Shown here: in pieces, positions 24,707 to 34,930 of the stretch
How positions within the stretch are numbered: the first letter of the stretch is position 1
How the letters are laid out: each line of letters begins with the position of its first letter
DNA from: Bacteroides sp. 43_108
GTDB taxonomy: Bacteria > Bacteroidota > Bacteroidia > Bacteroidales > Bacteroidaceae
NCBI GenBank assembly: GCA_001915545.1
Contig: MNQS01000105.1
Span: 33,707-97,706, forward strand
Direction: 5' to 3'
DNA: 64,000 nucleotides
Position numbers and translations under genes: made by a program
The notes under the pieces: generated by a model
Told to the model about the DNA's origin: nothing
Seen by the model: only the letters and a program-made list of their open reading frames with translations
Database searches by the model: none

Positions 24707-24717
24707 CCGAATATTCA

Positions 24718-24728
24718 CCACTAAATCC
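24718..24728 (+). promoter_or_regulatory. CCACTAAATCC motif upstream of the second HTH gene
   Basis: Exact copy of the motif near topB. It lies 8 bases before the ATG at 24737, between two co-transcribed genes. Confidence 0.5.
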
Positions 24729-24736
24729 GAAGTAAC

Positions 24737-25039
24737 ATGAACGAGAACAATGAAATCATCACGATGGAAGACGAAAAGGTCGCTTCCATATTGCAGAAAA
24801 TGAAAAAAAGCTCCAGATGGCTCAGCGGGTTTCTGGAGAGTTACCGCCCGCCGCTTGACGGTGAGGTGTACCTGACGGACAAGGAAGTGGCAGACCTTTT
24901 ACGGGTAAGCCGCCGTACTCTTCAGGAATACCGTAACGAACGGCTGCTGCCTTATATCATTTTAGGCGGAAAGGCGCTGTATCCCGAATCGGGACTGCGT
25001 GAGGTGCTGGAAGCGAACTATCGGAAACCTTTCAGATAA
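24737..25039 (+). CDS. Helix-turn-helix protein
   Basis: The 100-residue product has an acidic N-terminus and an HTH at about residues 48-92 (YLTDKEVADLLRVSRRTLQEYRNERLLPYIILGGKALYPES). It is similar to the neighbouring HTH proteins at 23491, 23844 and 24413. Its operon ends at a strong terminator just downstream. Confidence 0.87.
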   Translation: MNENNEIITMEDEKVASILQKMKKSSRWLSGFLESYRPPLDGEVYLTDKEVADLLRVSRRTLQEYRNERLLPYIILGGKALYPESGLREVLEANYRKPFR

Positions 25040-25048
25040 CCTCCGAAA

Positions 25049-25091
25049 AAGCAAGAACGGACAACCGAATGACGGCTGTCCGTTCTTGCTT
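25049..25091 (+). terminator. Strong hairpin terminator
   Basis: AAGCAAGAACGGACA (25049-25063) pairs perfectly over 15 bp with 25077-25091 around a 13-base loop. It lies between convergent genes and can serve both strands, although the T-tract is weak. Confidence 0.8.
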
Positions 25092-25106
25092 GCGTTTGTT
25101 CCGTTC

Positions 25107-25469
25107 TCAGCAATGTCCTCCTTTGGCTATCGGCACAAACAGCATATAGGTATCCTTCTGCTCTTTGGCGTACGCTTTCCGTAAAAGCCACGAACGGAAC
25201 ACATGGGTATAATAGGTATTCAGGCGGAACGCTATCGGTATAATGATTTCAAGGGAATAGACATCGGCATTCAGACCGTTTTCCAGCCGGACATACCGGC
25301 ACACCTCAAAGTCATTCAGCACGTCCATTTTCAGGATTGCCCGGATAGCCGCATTTACCGCTGTTGTTGTCACATTGAACAGTTCTCCGATTTCCCATGC
25401 CGTCATCCATACATCGTTACCGGTTACGGTTACCGATTTTCCTTCTATGGTAATGATATTTCGTTTCAT
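25107..25469 (-). CDS. RhuM-like N-terminal HTH protein
   Basis: The 120-residue product (VWMTAWEIGELFNVTTTAVNAAIRAIL ... VYSLEIIIPIAFRLNTYYTHVFRSWLLRKAY) has the winged-helix pattern of the N-terminal part of RhuM-family proteins (LW-x-T-x-x-x-I-A-x-L-F-N-V and Y-N-L-D-x-I-I-x-x-G-Y-R-V). It lacks the rest of that family. It lies 12 bases after the end of the integrase reading frame on the same strand, so it is probably co-transcribed with it. DNA binding is inferred; no target is evident. Confidence 0.8.
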   Translation of the reverse strand: MKRNIITIEGKSVTVTGNDVWMTAWEIGELFNVTTTAVNAAIRAILKMDVLNDFEVCRYVRLENGLNADVYSLEIIIPIAFRLNTYYTHVFRSWLLRKAYAKEQKDTYMLFVPIAKGGHC

Positions 25470-25481
25470 GATTCTTCTTTT

Positions 25482-26717
25482 TTAGATGTTGCATCCTTTG
25501 AACTCTTCTATGCTGCCAAGACGTGCGACAAGATTTTCCATATCCTGATTGAGCTTTTCTTTTGTAATCTTCGCATAGATTTGCGTCGTCTTGATGCTCT
25601 TGTGTCCGAGCATCGAACTCACAGTTTCAATAGGTACGCCGTTTGACAGGAATACCGTTGTCGCCGCCGTGTGGCGGCTCTGGTGCCATGTAAGGTGTTT
25701 CGTGATACCGCACCGTTTGGCTACGGCTCGTATTCCATACAGGCAGGTCATGTAATGGGGGACAGGGAAAATCCTTCCGTCCTCACACAGTCCGCGGTAT
25801 TTTTCTATGATTCTTCGGGGCAGGTCCAGTAGGCGGATATTCGATTCCACGCCCGTCTTCTGGCGGTTGATGTTTATCCACTCATGGTTGTCGAAGTATG
25901 TACGGATATTTTCCTCACGCAGATTGCGCATATCGGAGAATGACAACCCCGTGAACGCACAGAACAGATACAGGTCACGGTAAAGCTCCTGTTTGGCGTT
26001 TTTCAGTTTGCCGTCCATCAGCATACGGATTTCCTCTTTCGTGAGAAACCCTCTTGTCGTTTCCTCTTTCTTGATTTCATATTCACGGAACGGGTCGCGT
26101 GCCAGCCATTCATTGTTAATGGCAATGAACACCATTGTCCGTAACGGACACACATAAAGCCAGACCGTATTGGTACAGCAGTGCTTGTCCGTGCGGAGAA
26201 ACATTTCAAAATCGGAGATAAATGCCGGAGTAAGTTCCTTCAGGGCAATATCCTTCACATGGTATCGGATATTCAGGAACTCTTGCAGGTGCTTGTAAAC
26301 GACCAGATATTTTGAAAGCGTGGCTTTGGCTTTCATGCCGGCTTCCACCTGCTTTGCATAATCCTCGTTGTGCTGGCGGAACACCTGCATCAGTGTATGG
26401 CAGCGGTGTTCCAGTCCGAGAAAGGCATTCTTCACTTTTTCAGCTGTCACAAAATTGTCACGCTCCATGATTTCCTGATAGTGCCTGTTGATGCTCACAC
26501 GCATCTTGTCAAGCAGGCGGTTTGTTTCAAGTGCGGCTGAACTTCTTCCCGTGACACGTCCGCCTTTCGTGTCCCACAATTTGGGATCGACCGAAAGTTT
26601 GCTGCTGAATTGCGTCTGTGTTCCGTCCACTGTGATACGTCCCATAACCGGTACTGTACCGTCTTTCTTCACTGCCTGTCTTTTCAGGTAGAAGATAACT
26701 GAAAATGTACTCTTCAT
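25482..26717 (-). CDS. int: Element integrase, tyrosine recombinase (CTnDOT/Tn4555 type)
   Basis: The 411-residue product has an N-terminal arm-binding domain (FSVIFYLKRQAVKKDGTVPVMGRITVDG) and a SAM-like core-binding domain (about 105-215). The catalytic domain carries K in NRQKTGVESNI, H-x-x-R as HQSRHTAATTVFLSNG, H in MLGHKSIKTT and Y in QIYAKI. The usual first arginine lies in a stretch reading CAFTGLSFSDMRNL, where R is replaced by S. IntDOT is known to show the same R-to-S substitution. It ends the element and should drive insertion at a TTTGC-type site. Confidence 0.92.
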   Translation of the reverse strand: MKSTFSVIFYLKRQAVKKDGTVPVMGRITVDGTQTQFSSKLSVDPKLWDTKGGRVTGRSSAALETNRLLDKMRVSINRHYQEIMERDNFVTAEKVKNAFLGLEHRCHTLMQVFRQHNEDYAKQVEAGMKAKATLSKYLVVYKHLQEFLNIRYHVKDIALKELTPAFISDFEMFLRTDKHCCTNTVWLYVCPLRTMVFIAINNEWLARDPFREYEIKKEETTRGFLTKEEIRMLMDGKLKNAKQELYRDLYLFCAFTGLSFSDMRNLREENIRTYFDNHEWININRQKTGVESNIRLLDLPRRIIEKYRGLCEDGRIFPVPHYMTCLYGIRAVAKRCGITKHLTWHQSRHTAATTVFLSNGVPIETVSSMLGHKSIKTTQIYAKITKEKLNQDMENLVARLGSIEEFKGCNI

Positions 26718-27010
26718 CGTTCTAAAATTTTTTTGGTTTCAAATTTAGTTCGTGAAGAATCCTTCGTCGCTACGCAAATCATTGAGGAATACTGCAATTC
26801 TCGTTCACGCCGCATTTTCTTGCGTGAGTTGTTAGTAACTCACTGGAAGTTAGTATTTTCTATATTCTTCCAACCTCATCATAACCTGTTTTGGGCATGG
26901 TCACGAATTGGTAACGCTGCGATGTCCTAACTTGGCTTTTTCATTGCTTTTTCTGTCTTTCATTTTTTCAAGCCATCTTCCTAAAACGCCTATCTGCCAA
27001 TAACTTTGCT
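26718..27010. other. Right end of the element and putative attachment site
   Basis: This gap of about 290 bases holds no gene. It contains GTGAGTT-GTTAGT-AACTCAC, an inverted repeat near 26823-26842 that may be an integrase arm site. It ends in TAACTTTGC at 27001-27009, which fits the GTAnnTTTGC-type attB used by CTnDOT-like integrases. The same bases form a TAnnTTTG promoter for the next gene. Confidence 0.45.
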
Positions 27011-27044
27011 ACATTTTTCTGTTTATCACTTTTTATTCGTACTT

Positions 27045-28007
27045 TTGAAACAGACTCTCTATGCGTGGGCCAGCATCGTGGTGGGATGTACCATTCTGGC
27101 AGCCGGATTCGTATTCTTTATCAACCCTTATAACATTGTGCCCGGAGGAGTGTACGGGGCCAGCATCGTGCTCCACAACCTGTTCCCGTCCATTCAGGTG
27201 GGTACGTTCGGCTATATGTTCGACATTCCGCTGCTCATCCTGTCGGTGCTGCTGTTGGGGGCGAAGTTAGGGATACGCACCATTGTGGCGGCCCTGCTCA
27301 CTCCGTTGCTGATGAACACCATGTCGCGGCTGGTCTACCCTACCCGCGAAGCACTGGAGAGTCTGGACCCGGCACAACTGCTGGGAGGCAGCATGAACAT
27401 GACAGACCACCTGATGCTGACGTGCATCATCGGAGCAGTGGTCATCGGTGTGGGTACGGGCATCGTGATACGCAGTCAGGCTACCACGGGCGGAAGTGAC
27501 ATCGTGGGGATGCTGCTACAGAAATATGCGCACATCCGTTTCTCACGGGCTATCCTGCTGGTGGACGGGGCCGTAGTGTGTTTCGGACTGGTGGTTATCG
27601 GTTTCGGACTGGGTACGGCGAGCGACTCTACGCAGCCTTCGTGGCACTTGTCGTTCTATTCGCTCATTTCCATCTTCATCATCTCGCGGGTCATTGCCTA
27701 CATGATTAACGGGGCGAAGAACGACAAACTGATTTTTGTCATCAGCGACCATGAGTTGCAGGCTCTTCACCAGTACATTCTGAAGGACCTGGACCGTACG
27801 GCTACCTGCATCAAGAGTTCGGGACTTTATACGGGCAAGGACAAGGAGATGATTTTCCTCGTAGTGAGCTACCAGGAGGTGCAGGGTGTGAAACTGAAAA
27901 TCAAGGAGGCCGACCCGAGGGCGTTTGTGGTGGTGACGGATGCGTACGACACCTTCGGCGAAGGGTGGAAACAGCTGCCTTCTCCACACGAGATTTATCC
28001 GGAATAA
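27045..28007 (+). CDS. YitT-family membrane protein (DUF2179)
   Basis: The product has about five N-terminal hydrophobic helices (start ASIVVGCTILAAGFVFFINPYNIVPGGVYGASI) and a C-terminal cytoplasmic DUF2179 domain (NGAKNDKLIFVISDHE... to the end). This is the YitT/YqfU plan of integral membrane proteins with uncertain transport roles. No ATG fits; I choose TTG 27045 (MKQTLYAWAS). TTG 27006 is the alternative, but it lies inside the putative promoter and att site. The mobile element ends immediately upstream, so the original start or promoter may have been altered by insertion. It is the first chromosomal gene. Confidence 0.8.
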   Translation: MKQTLYAWASIVVGCTILAAGFVFFINPYNIVPGGVYGASIVLHNLFPSIQVGTFGYMFDIPLLILSVLLLGAKLGIRTIVAALLTPLLMNTMSRLVYPTREALESLDPAQLLGGSMNMTDHLMLTCIIGAVVIGVGTGIVIRSQATTGGSDIVGMLLQKYAHIRFSRAILLVDGAVVCFGLVVIGFGLGTASDSTQPSWHLSFYSLISIFIISRVIAYMINGAKNDKLIFVISDHELQALHQYILKDLDRTATCIKSSGLYTGKDKEMIFLVVSYQEVQGVKLKIKEADPRAFVVVTDAYDTFGEGWKQLPSPHEIYPE

Positions 28008-28074
28008 TTCATTTTCCGACTTTTAAGACAGAAAATCCGACATTCCGAAAAACGCACGATTGCCATTTGTGCCG

Positions 28075-28082
28075 TACCTTTG
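28075..28082 (+). promoter_or_regulatory. Promoter -7 element TACCTTTG
   Basis: Matches TAnnTTTG 22 bases before the lipoprotein start at 28104. It rules out the upstream TTG as the start codon. Confidence 0.65.
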
Positions 28083-28103
28083 CATAAACAAAAAAACTTG
28101 CTT

Positions 28104-28943
28104 ATGCACATTCTTTTTACGCATTTCCGTCGTTTCCGCTCCGGCTTCATGCAGGTGTGTTTCTGCGTGGGTATTTTGCTGCTGGGCGGATGCGACATGA
28201 TTGAATATCACCCGTACGACCTGGACATTGACGGGGAAACAGACGTGAACCGCCGGAACATCGAACGGATTGAAACGGCTACCAGAGGGAAAGAGGAAAT
28301 CCGGTTTGCCGTAATCAGTGACACACAGCGCTGGTATGACGAGACGGAAGATGCCGTGGAAGCCCTGAACCAACGCGACGACCTGGATTTCGTGCTTCAC
28401 ACGGGCGATATGTCCGACTTCGGTCTGAAACTGGAGTTTGAGAAACAACGCGACATTCTCAGCGGACTGAGGGTGCCTTTCGTCTGTCTGTTAGGCAACC
28501 ATGACTGTCTGGCTACGGGACTCGATGTGTTCCGCAAGATATTTGGCACGGAAGATTTCGCCTTTACCGCCGGAAACGTACGTTTTCTGTGCCTGAACAC
28601 CAATGCCCTGGAGTTCGACTACTCGTCGGCAGTACCCAATATCCAGTTTATCCGCGACGAAGGTGACCACGTGCCCGAAGGAGTGGAAAAAACCGTGGTA
28701 GCCATGCACGCAGGCCCCTTCTCCGAACAGTTCAACAACAACATCGCCGAGTATTTTCAGTATTACCTCAAGGAAATGCCCGACTTGCAGTTCTGTGTCT
28801 ACGGTCACGGGCACAATGTAAGCGTAGACGAGTTCTTCGACGACGGTATCAAGTATTACGAATGCAGCTGCGCCAAAGACCGTTCTTATTTATTTTTCAC
28901 CCTCAACTCAAACGGCTATACCTATGAAGTGGTCAATTTTTAA
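28104..28943 (+). CDS. Metallophosphoesterase-like lipoprotein
   Basis: The 279-residue product has a signal peptide ending in lipobox LLGG|C (residue about 28). A calcineurin-like phosphoesterase domain follows: ISDTQRWYDE (D-x-H/Q), LHTGDMSDFG (GD), LLGNHDCLA (GNHD), MHAGPF and YGHGHN (GHxH). All five metal-site motifs are present, with Q in place of H in the first. It is probably a periplasmic or surface phosphatase. It overlaps the next gene by 20 bases, so the two form an operon. Confidence 0.88.
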   Translation: MHILFTHFRRFRSGFMQVCFCVGILLLGGCDMIEYHPYDLDIDGETDVNRRNIERIETATRGKEEIRFAVISDTQRWYDETEDAVEALNQRDDLDFVLHTGDMSDFGLKLEFEKQRDILSGLRVPFVCLLGNHDCLATGLDVFRKIFGTEDFAFTAGNVRFLCLNTNALEFDYSSAVPNIQFIRDEGDHVPEGVEKTVVAMHAGPFSEQFNNNIAEYFQYYLKEMPDLQFCVYGHGHNVSVDEFFDDGIKYYECSCAKDRSYLFFTLNSNGYTYEVVNF

Positions 28944-29595
28944 ACTGCTGCTGGCAGGAGGAATGGCCGGAATGACGCTCCTGCCCCTTTGCGCACAAAA
29001 TGACAGCATCGCTCCGGCCGTAAAGGAACGTCGCTGGGACAAACGCGAGCACCTGCGTTATGATGAACGGTGGGAACGCCTGAAGCCCACTCACCTGAAA
29101 TGGCAGTACGCCGGAGGAATGGGACTCAACTCGGTGGGCGTGGGCTGGGATTACGGACGCCGCTGCCAATGGGAAACGGACTTCCAGGTAGGTTTCCTTC
29201 CGGCCAAGTATGCCGAGAAATTCCGTCTCACATTTACCGTGAAGCAGAACTACATTCCCTGGAGCATCTGCTTCAAGGAGCACTGGATGGCCGAACCGTT
29301 CTACTGCGGCCTGTACCTAACCGCCATTGCGGGCGATGAGTTCTGGAAGAAAGAACCGGGACGCTATCCCAACAAATACTATAATTTCAGTACCAAGATA
29401 CGTCCTTACATCTTTGTGGGACAGCGTTTCGGCTTCAGTCCTCGCCACGACCTGGTACGCCATGTCTCACTGTTCTACGAACTGAGTACCTGCGAGCTGT
29501 ATCTCATCAGCAAGGTGACCAACAAAAGTCTCTCCATGCGCGACATCCTGCGCCTGTCGTTCGGTGTGAAAGTACAGCTGTTCAAAGACGAATAG
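28924..29595 (+). CDS. Exported protein, probably outer-membrane associated, unknown
   Basis: The 223-residue product has a signal peptide (residues 1-24, ends PLCAQ). It then shows alternating aromatic and hydrophobic strands (LKWQYAGGMGLNSVGVGWDYG, WETDFQVGFLP, FRLTFTVKQNYIPW) and a final strand ending in a polar/aromatic residue, suggestive of a small beta-barrel. It starts inside the phosphoesterase gene and so is translationally coupled to it. Confidence 0.82.
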   Translation: MKWSIFKLLLAGGMAGMTLLPLCAQNDSIAPAVKERRWDKREHLRYDERWERLKPTHLKWQYAGGMGLNSVGVGWDYGRRCQWETDFQVGFLPAKYAEKFRLTFTVKQNYIPWSICFKEHWMAEPFYCGLYLTAIAGDEFWKKEPGRYPNKYYNFSTKIRPYIFVGQRFGFSPRHDLVRHVSLFYELSTCELYLISKVTNKSLSMRDILRLSFGVKVQLFKDE

Positions 29596-29622
29596 ACACA
29601 GCCTGCAAAAAAAGATAAAAAA

Positions 29623-29646
29623 GGAACGGCAGCCGTTCGCCGTTCC
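29623..29646 (+). terminator. Hairpin terminator before the thiamine operon
   Basis: GGAACGGC (29623-29630) pairs with GCCGTTCC (29639-29646), flanked by A-rich and TTTT sequence. Confidence 0.6.
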
Positions 29647-29657
29647 AAAGTTTTCGT

Positions 29658-29665
29658 TACCTTTG
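29658..29665 (+). promoter_or_regulatory. Thiamine operon promoter, TACCTTTG
   Basis: Bacteroidota -7 element about 15 bases before the riboswitch. Confidence 0.7.
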
Positions 29666-29679
29666 CCGGAAAGTAAACA

Positions 29680-29765
29680 AAGGGGTGCCCCACGGATGTG
29701 TCCGGGCTGAGATTATACCCTACGAACCTGATGCTGTTAATACCGACGAAGGGATTGTTGATTCT
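29680..29765 (+). promoter_or_regulatory. TPP riboswitch (THI element)
   Basis: The conserved parts appear in order: GGGGTGCC (29682), GGCTGAGA (29705), ACCC-TAC-GAACCTGAT (29717-29732) and AATACCGACGAAGGGA (29739-29754). The aptamer binds thiamine pyrophosphate. It lies between the promoter and thiS and should switch off the thi operon when TPP is abundant. No clear terminator follows, so control may be at translation of thiS. Confidence 0.95.
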
Positions 29766-29831
29766 GACATCTATTTCCTTTCCCCGCCCGCGGGATGCTC
29801 TCTTTGGTTTACACGCTAAAACAGTATGCTT

Positions 29832-30032
29832 ATGAAACTATTGGTAAACAACAAAGAGACGGAACTTACACAAGGTCATACAATTGCCGCACTGGCACAG
29901 CAGCTGGAACTCCCGAAGCAGGGAGTGGCCATCGCGCTGCATAACCGCATGGTTCCGCGTGCGGAATGGGAAAACACCGCCCTGAACGAGGGCGACAGTC
30001 TAGTCATCATCAAAGCAGCTTGTGGAGGATAA
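29832..30032 (+). CDS. thiS: Sulfur carrier protein ThiS
   Basis: The 66-residue product has the ubiquitin-like sequence MKLLVNNKETEL...IAALAQQLELPKQGVAIALHNRMVPRAEW and the essential C-terminal Gly-Gly (ACGG). It is adenylated by ThiF and carries the thiocarboxylate sulfur to ThiG for thiazole synthesis. ATG 29832 is preferred over ATG 29826 because it gives the conserved start. First gene after the TPP riboswitch. Confidence 0.95.
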   Translation: MKLLVNNKETELTQGHTIAALAQQLELPKQGVAIALHNRMVPRAEWENTALNEGDSLVIIKAACGG

Positions 30033-30036
30033 GACC

Positions 30037-30684
30037 ATGGACATGAATCATTTCAAGCTGCAGTTCATCACACATTTCACCGACACGTATTCGTATCTCG
30101 ACTCGGCCCGGATGGCCCTCGAAGGGGGATGCCGCTGGGTACAGTTGCGCATGAAGCACGCCTCGGACGAGGAGACGGAAGCGGTGGCCGTGGAGGTACA
30201 GAAACTGTGCCGCACGTACGGAGCCACTTTCCTCATCGACGACCGGGTGGAACTGGTGCGCAAGCTGAAGGCCGACGGGGTGCACCTGGGCAAGAACGAC
30301 ATGCCGATAGCCGAAGCACGGAAAATCCTCGGAAAGGACTTCCTCATCGGAGGTACGGCCAACACGTTTGACGACGTACGGGCACACTATGAAGCCGGAG
30401 CCGACTACATCGGTTGCGGACCGTTCCGATTCACCACCACCAAAGAAAAGCTCAGCCCCATCCTCGGACTGGAGGGCTACCGTTCCATAGTACAGCAGAT
30501 GAAGGCGGAAGGCATCCACCTGCCCATCGTAGCCATCGGCGGTATCACGCTGGAAGACATCCCTGCCATCATGCAGACCGGCGTGACGGGCATCGCCCTG
30601 AGCGGCACCATCCTGCGAGCAGCGAATCCGGTGGAAGAGACGAAGAGAATCGTGAGTCAATTAAGAATTAAGAATGAAGAATGA
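30037..30684 (+). CDS. thiE: Thiamine phosphate synthase ThiE
   Basis: The product joins the pyrimidine and thiazole phosphates. TIM-barrel motifs are visible: WVQLRMKHASDEE (phosphate site), GVHLGKNDMP, IGGTANTFDD, DYIGCGPFRFTTTKEK and IVAIGGI. The start is set at ATG 30037, five bases after thiS; an in-frame GTG at 30022 overlaps thiS. The final codons (RIKNEE) come from sequence like that in the downstream spacer and may be a run-on. Confidence 0.92.
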   Translation: MDMNHFKLQFITHFTDTYSYLDSARMALEGGCRWVQLRMKHASDEETEAVAVEVQKLCRTYGATFLIDDRVELVRKLKADGVHLGKNDMPIAEARKILGKDFLIGGTANTFDDVRAHYEAGADYIGCGPFRFTTTKEKLSPILGLEGYRSIVQQMKAEGIHLPIVAIGGITLEDIPAIMQTGVTGIALSGTILRAANPVEETKRIVSQLRIKNEE

Positions 30685-30699
30685 AAAATTTGTGGATGT

Positions 30700-31160
30700 G
30701 TTCATTTTTAGACAGAAGAACAAAAGAAACATATTTTTCAAATCCTCTTATTTTCAGAATTTCATCACAAACACCAACTCACCTTTGCTGGTAAAGAAAT
30801 TCCAACTTTACCACAAAGAATAACGAGCAAAGGAACCACAAAAAGAACGAAGCAAAGACAAAAGAAGCAAAAACTCCCCACAGCGATTTCGCCAAAGGCG
30901 AAGAGCGACAGCCAGCACAAAAAATCCCGTCCTCAGTTTCGGACCGAAAAGCGGAGAAGCAGAGCACGGCGAAAAGAAGCGCAGGCTGTTTGAGCGAAGC
31001 GAGTTCCTGCGCTTCCGATGAGCGAAGCTTCACAGCCGGTCCGAAACTGCAGACGGCGGTTTTTCTTTTTGTTACCTTTTTCTTTTTGCCGCCAAAAAGA
31101 AAAAGTAAGAGCAAGCCAAAAGAAAAAGTAAAAGCAAGCAAACAATAAACAAAATAGATA
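30700..31160. repeat. Intra-operon spacer with nested inverted repeats
   Basis: The 481 bases between thiE and thiG hold no convincing gene. They contain CAGTTTCGGACCG and its complement CGGTCCGAAACTG (about 30933 and 31037), with GAAGCGCAGG/CCTGCGCTTC nested inside. Further on, CTTTTTCTTTTTG and CAAAAAGAAAAAG flank 5 bases near 31077-31105. It looks like an inserted non-coding repeat element or MITE in an operon that is otherwise tightly packed. Confidence 0.6.
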
Positions 31161-31165
31161 AAACA

Positions 31166-31942
31166 ATGGAAAAACTAATCATTGCGGGAAAAGAATTCGA
31201 ATCCCGCCTATTCTTAGGAACAGGAAAATTCAACTCCAACCAACTCATGGAAGAAGCCATCCTGGCTTCCGGCACAGAAATGGTGACCGTAGCCATGAAA
31301 CGTATCGAACTTGACAACAAGGAAGACGACATGCTGAAGCATATCATCCACCCCCATATCCAGTTGCTCCCGAACACCTCGGGCGTGCGCACCGCAGAAG
31401 AAGCCGTGTTCGCCGCACAGATGGCCCGCGAAGCCTTCGGCACCAACTGGCTGAAACTGGAAATCCATCCCGACCCGCGCTACCTGTTGCCGGATTCTAC
31501 CGAGACCCTGAAGGCTACGGAAGAACTGGTGAAACTGGGATTCGTGGTATTGCCTTACTGCCAGGCCGACCCGACCCTGTGCAAGCGTCTGGAAGAAGCC
31601 GGAGCAGCTACCGTAATGCCGCTGGCTGCCCCCATCGGTACGAACAAGGGATTGCAGACACGTGACTTCCTGCGCATCATCATCGAGCAGAGCAACGTAC
31701 CGGTGGTAGTGGATGCCGGTATCGGTGCACCGAGCCATGCGGCTGAGGCCATGGAAATGGGTGCCGCTGCCTGCCTGGTAAATACTGCCATCGCTGTAGC
31801 CGGAAATCCGGTGGAAATGGCCGTAGCCTTCAAGGAAGCTGTCATTGCCGGACGCCGTGCCTACGAAGCCGGACTGGGTATTCAGGCCGATAACCTCGTG
31901 GCATCTGCCTCCTCTCCCCTCACTTCTTTCTTGAATGAATAA
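31166..31942 (+). CDS. thiG: Thiazole synthase ThiG
   Basis: The 258-residue product matches ThiG from start ([22 protein letters not shown]) to end. The Schiff-base lysine lies in [11 protein letters not shown], and the phosphate-binding region is [21 protein letters not shown]. It makes the thiazole phosphate from DXP, dehydroglycine (from ThiH) and ThiS thiocarboxylate. Full length. Part of the riboswitch-controlled operon. Confidence 0.96.
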   Translation: MEKLIIAGKEFESRLFLGTGKFNSNQLMEEAILASGTEMVTVAMKRIELDNKEDDMLKHIIHPHIQLLPNTSGVRTAEEAVFAAQMAREAFGTNWLKLEIHPDPRYLLPDSTETLKATEELVKLGFVVLPYCQADPTLCKRLEEAGAATVMPLAAPIGTNKGLQTRDFLRIIIEQSNVPVVVDAGIGAPSHAAEAMEMGAAACLVNTAIAVAGNPVEMAVAFKEAVIAGRRAYEAGLGIQADNLVASASSPLTSFLNE

Positions 31943-31965
31943 ATCCTGATTTTCTCAACCGGTAG

Positions 31966-33702
<1,737 letters not shown>

Positions 33703-33753
33703 TGCATCAGGCCAGCATCTTTAACTTTTAATTTTTAACTATTAACTATAGAA

Positions 33754-34905
33754 ATGTTTAGTGACGAATTAGAAAAAATAAGCTGGGAGGAGACGACCAA
33801 GGCCATCTACTCCAAAACCGAGGCCGACGTGATTCGGGCACTCGGAAAATCACGGTGCGACGTGGACGACTTCATGGCACTCATCTCGCCGGCTGCCGAA
33901 AAGTTCCTTGAACCCATGGCACGCCTCAGCAAGAAATATACCGAAGAACGTTTTGGACGCACCATGTCGATGTTCATCCCGCTCTATATCACCAACTCGT
34001 GCACCAACTCGTGCGTGTACTGCGGCTTCCACATCAGCAACCCCATGGCGCGCACCATCCTGACACCCGAAGAGATTGAAAACGAATACAAGGCCATCAA
34101 GAAGCTCGGCCCGTTCGAAAACCTGCTGATTGTGACAGGTGAGAATCCGGCCAAGGCGGGTGTACCCTACATTGCCAAGGCACTCGACCTGGCCAAGCCG
34201 TACTTCTCGAACCTGAAAATCGAGGTGATGCCGCTCAAGACGGAAGAATATGCCGAACTGGTACACCACGGACTGAACGGCGTAATCTGTTTCCAGGAAA
34301 CGTACAACAAGGCCCGCTACAACGTGTACCATCCGCGCGGCATGAAGTCGAAGTTCGAATGGCGTGTCAACGGGTTCGACCGCATGGGGCAGGCCGGCGT
34401 ACACTCCATCGGCATGGGTGTGCTCATCGGACTGGAGGACTGGCGTACAGACGTGACCATGATGGCTTACCACCTGCGCTACTTGCAGAAGCATTACTGG
34501 AAGACGAAATACAGCGTAAACTTCCCGCGCATGCGTCCGGCCGAGAACGAAGGTTTCCAGCCTAACGTCATCATGAGCGACAAGGAACTGGCACAGGTGA
34601 CTTTCGCCATGCGTATCTTCGACCACGACGTGGACATCTCCTACTCTACCCGCGAACCGGCCAATATCCGCGACCACATGGCTTCACTGGGTGTGACTAC
34701 CATGAGTGCTGAGAGCAAGACCGAACCGGGCGGATATTACACCTACCCGCAGGCACTGGAGCAGTTCCATGTGAGCGACGAACGTACAGCCGTAGAAATC
34801 GAGAAGGCCCTCAAGGCATTGGGGCGCGAACCGGTATGGAAGGACTGGGATGCTTCGTTCGACCACGTGGCACAGTCGCACGCCACCGCCGCTGCGGCCC
34901 GCTGA
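33754..34905 (+). CDS. thiH: 2-iminoacetate synthase ThiH
   Basis: The 383-residue radical SAM enzyme cleaves tyrosine to give dehydroglycine for the thiazole. The cluster motif CTNSCVYC (C-x3-C-x2-C) lies near residue 85, followed by GFHISNPMARTIL. The C-terminus has the family block ESKTEPGGYYTYPQALEQFHVSDER. Its presence, rather than the glycine oxidase ThiO, indicates the anaerobic route. Confidence 0.96.
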   Translation: MFSDELEKISWEETTKAIYSKTEADVIRALGKSRCDVDDFMALISPAAEKFLEPMARLSKKYTEERFGRTMSMFIPLYITNSCTNSCVYCGFHISNPMARTILTPEEIENEYKAIKKLGPFENLLIVTGENPAKAGVPYIAKALDLAKPYFSNLKIEVMPLKTEEYAELVHHGLNGVICFQETYNKARYNVYHPRGMKSKFEWRVNGFDRMGQAGVHSIGMGVLIGLEDWRTDVTMMAYHLRYLQKHYWKTKYSVNFPRMRPAENEGFQPNVIMSDKELAQVTFAMRIFDHDVDISYSTREPANIRDHMASLGVTTMSAESKTEPGGYYTYPQALEQFHVSDERTAVEIEKALKALGREPVWKDWDASFDHVAQSHATAAAAR

Positions 34906-34930
34906 AAAGCCCTCCGGAACACTCTCTGAA

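Larger units (their letters stand above)
1..27010. mobile_element. Integrated mobile element (right part), CTnDOT-type integrase, carrying an immunity-gene cassette array
   Basis: A block of accessory genes ends at a tyrosine integrase (25482-26717) next to a chromosomal permease gene. Its backbone of N6-methylase/helicase, DUF1896, topoisomerase III, DUF3945 and several small helix-turn-helix proteins is a set known from Bacteroidales conjugative and mobilisable elements. Base composition changes sharply: the cassette array (1-9571) is AT-rich, while the backbone resembles the chromosome. No relaxase, coupling protein or tra genes are visible, so the element may be mobilisable rather than self-transmissible, or its transfer genes may lie to the left of the window. 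The left end is not in view. The right end is placed by inference at the TAACTTTGC sequence near 27001-27009. Confidence 0.75.

Noticed and set aside
30779..31141. A 120-residue minus-strand frame between thiE and thiG
   Set aside because: It is a translation of A/T-rich and inverted-repeat sequence with poly-Lys and poly-Phe runs, and it opposes the operon.
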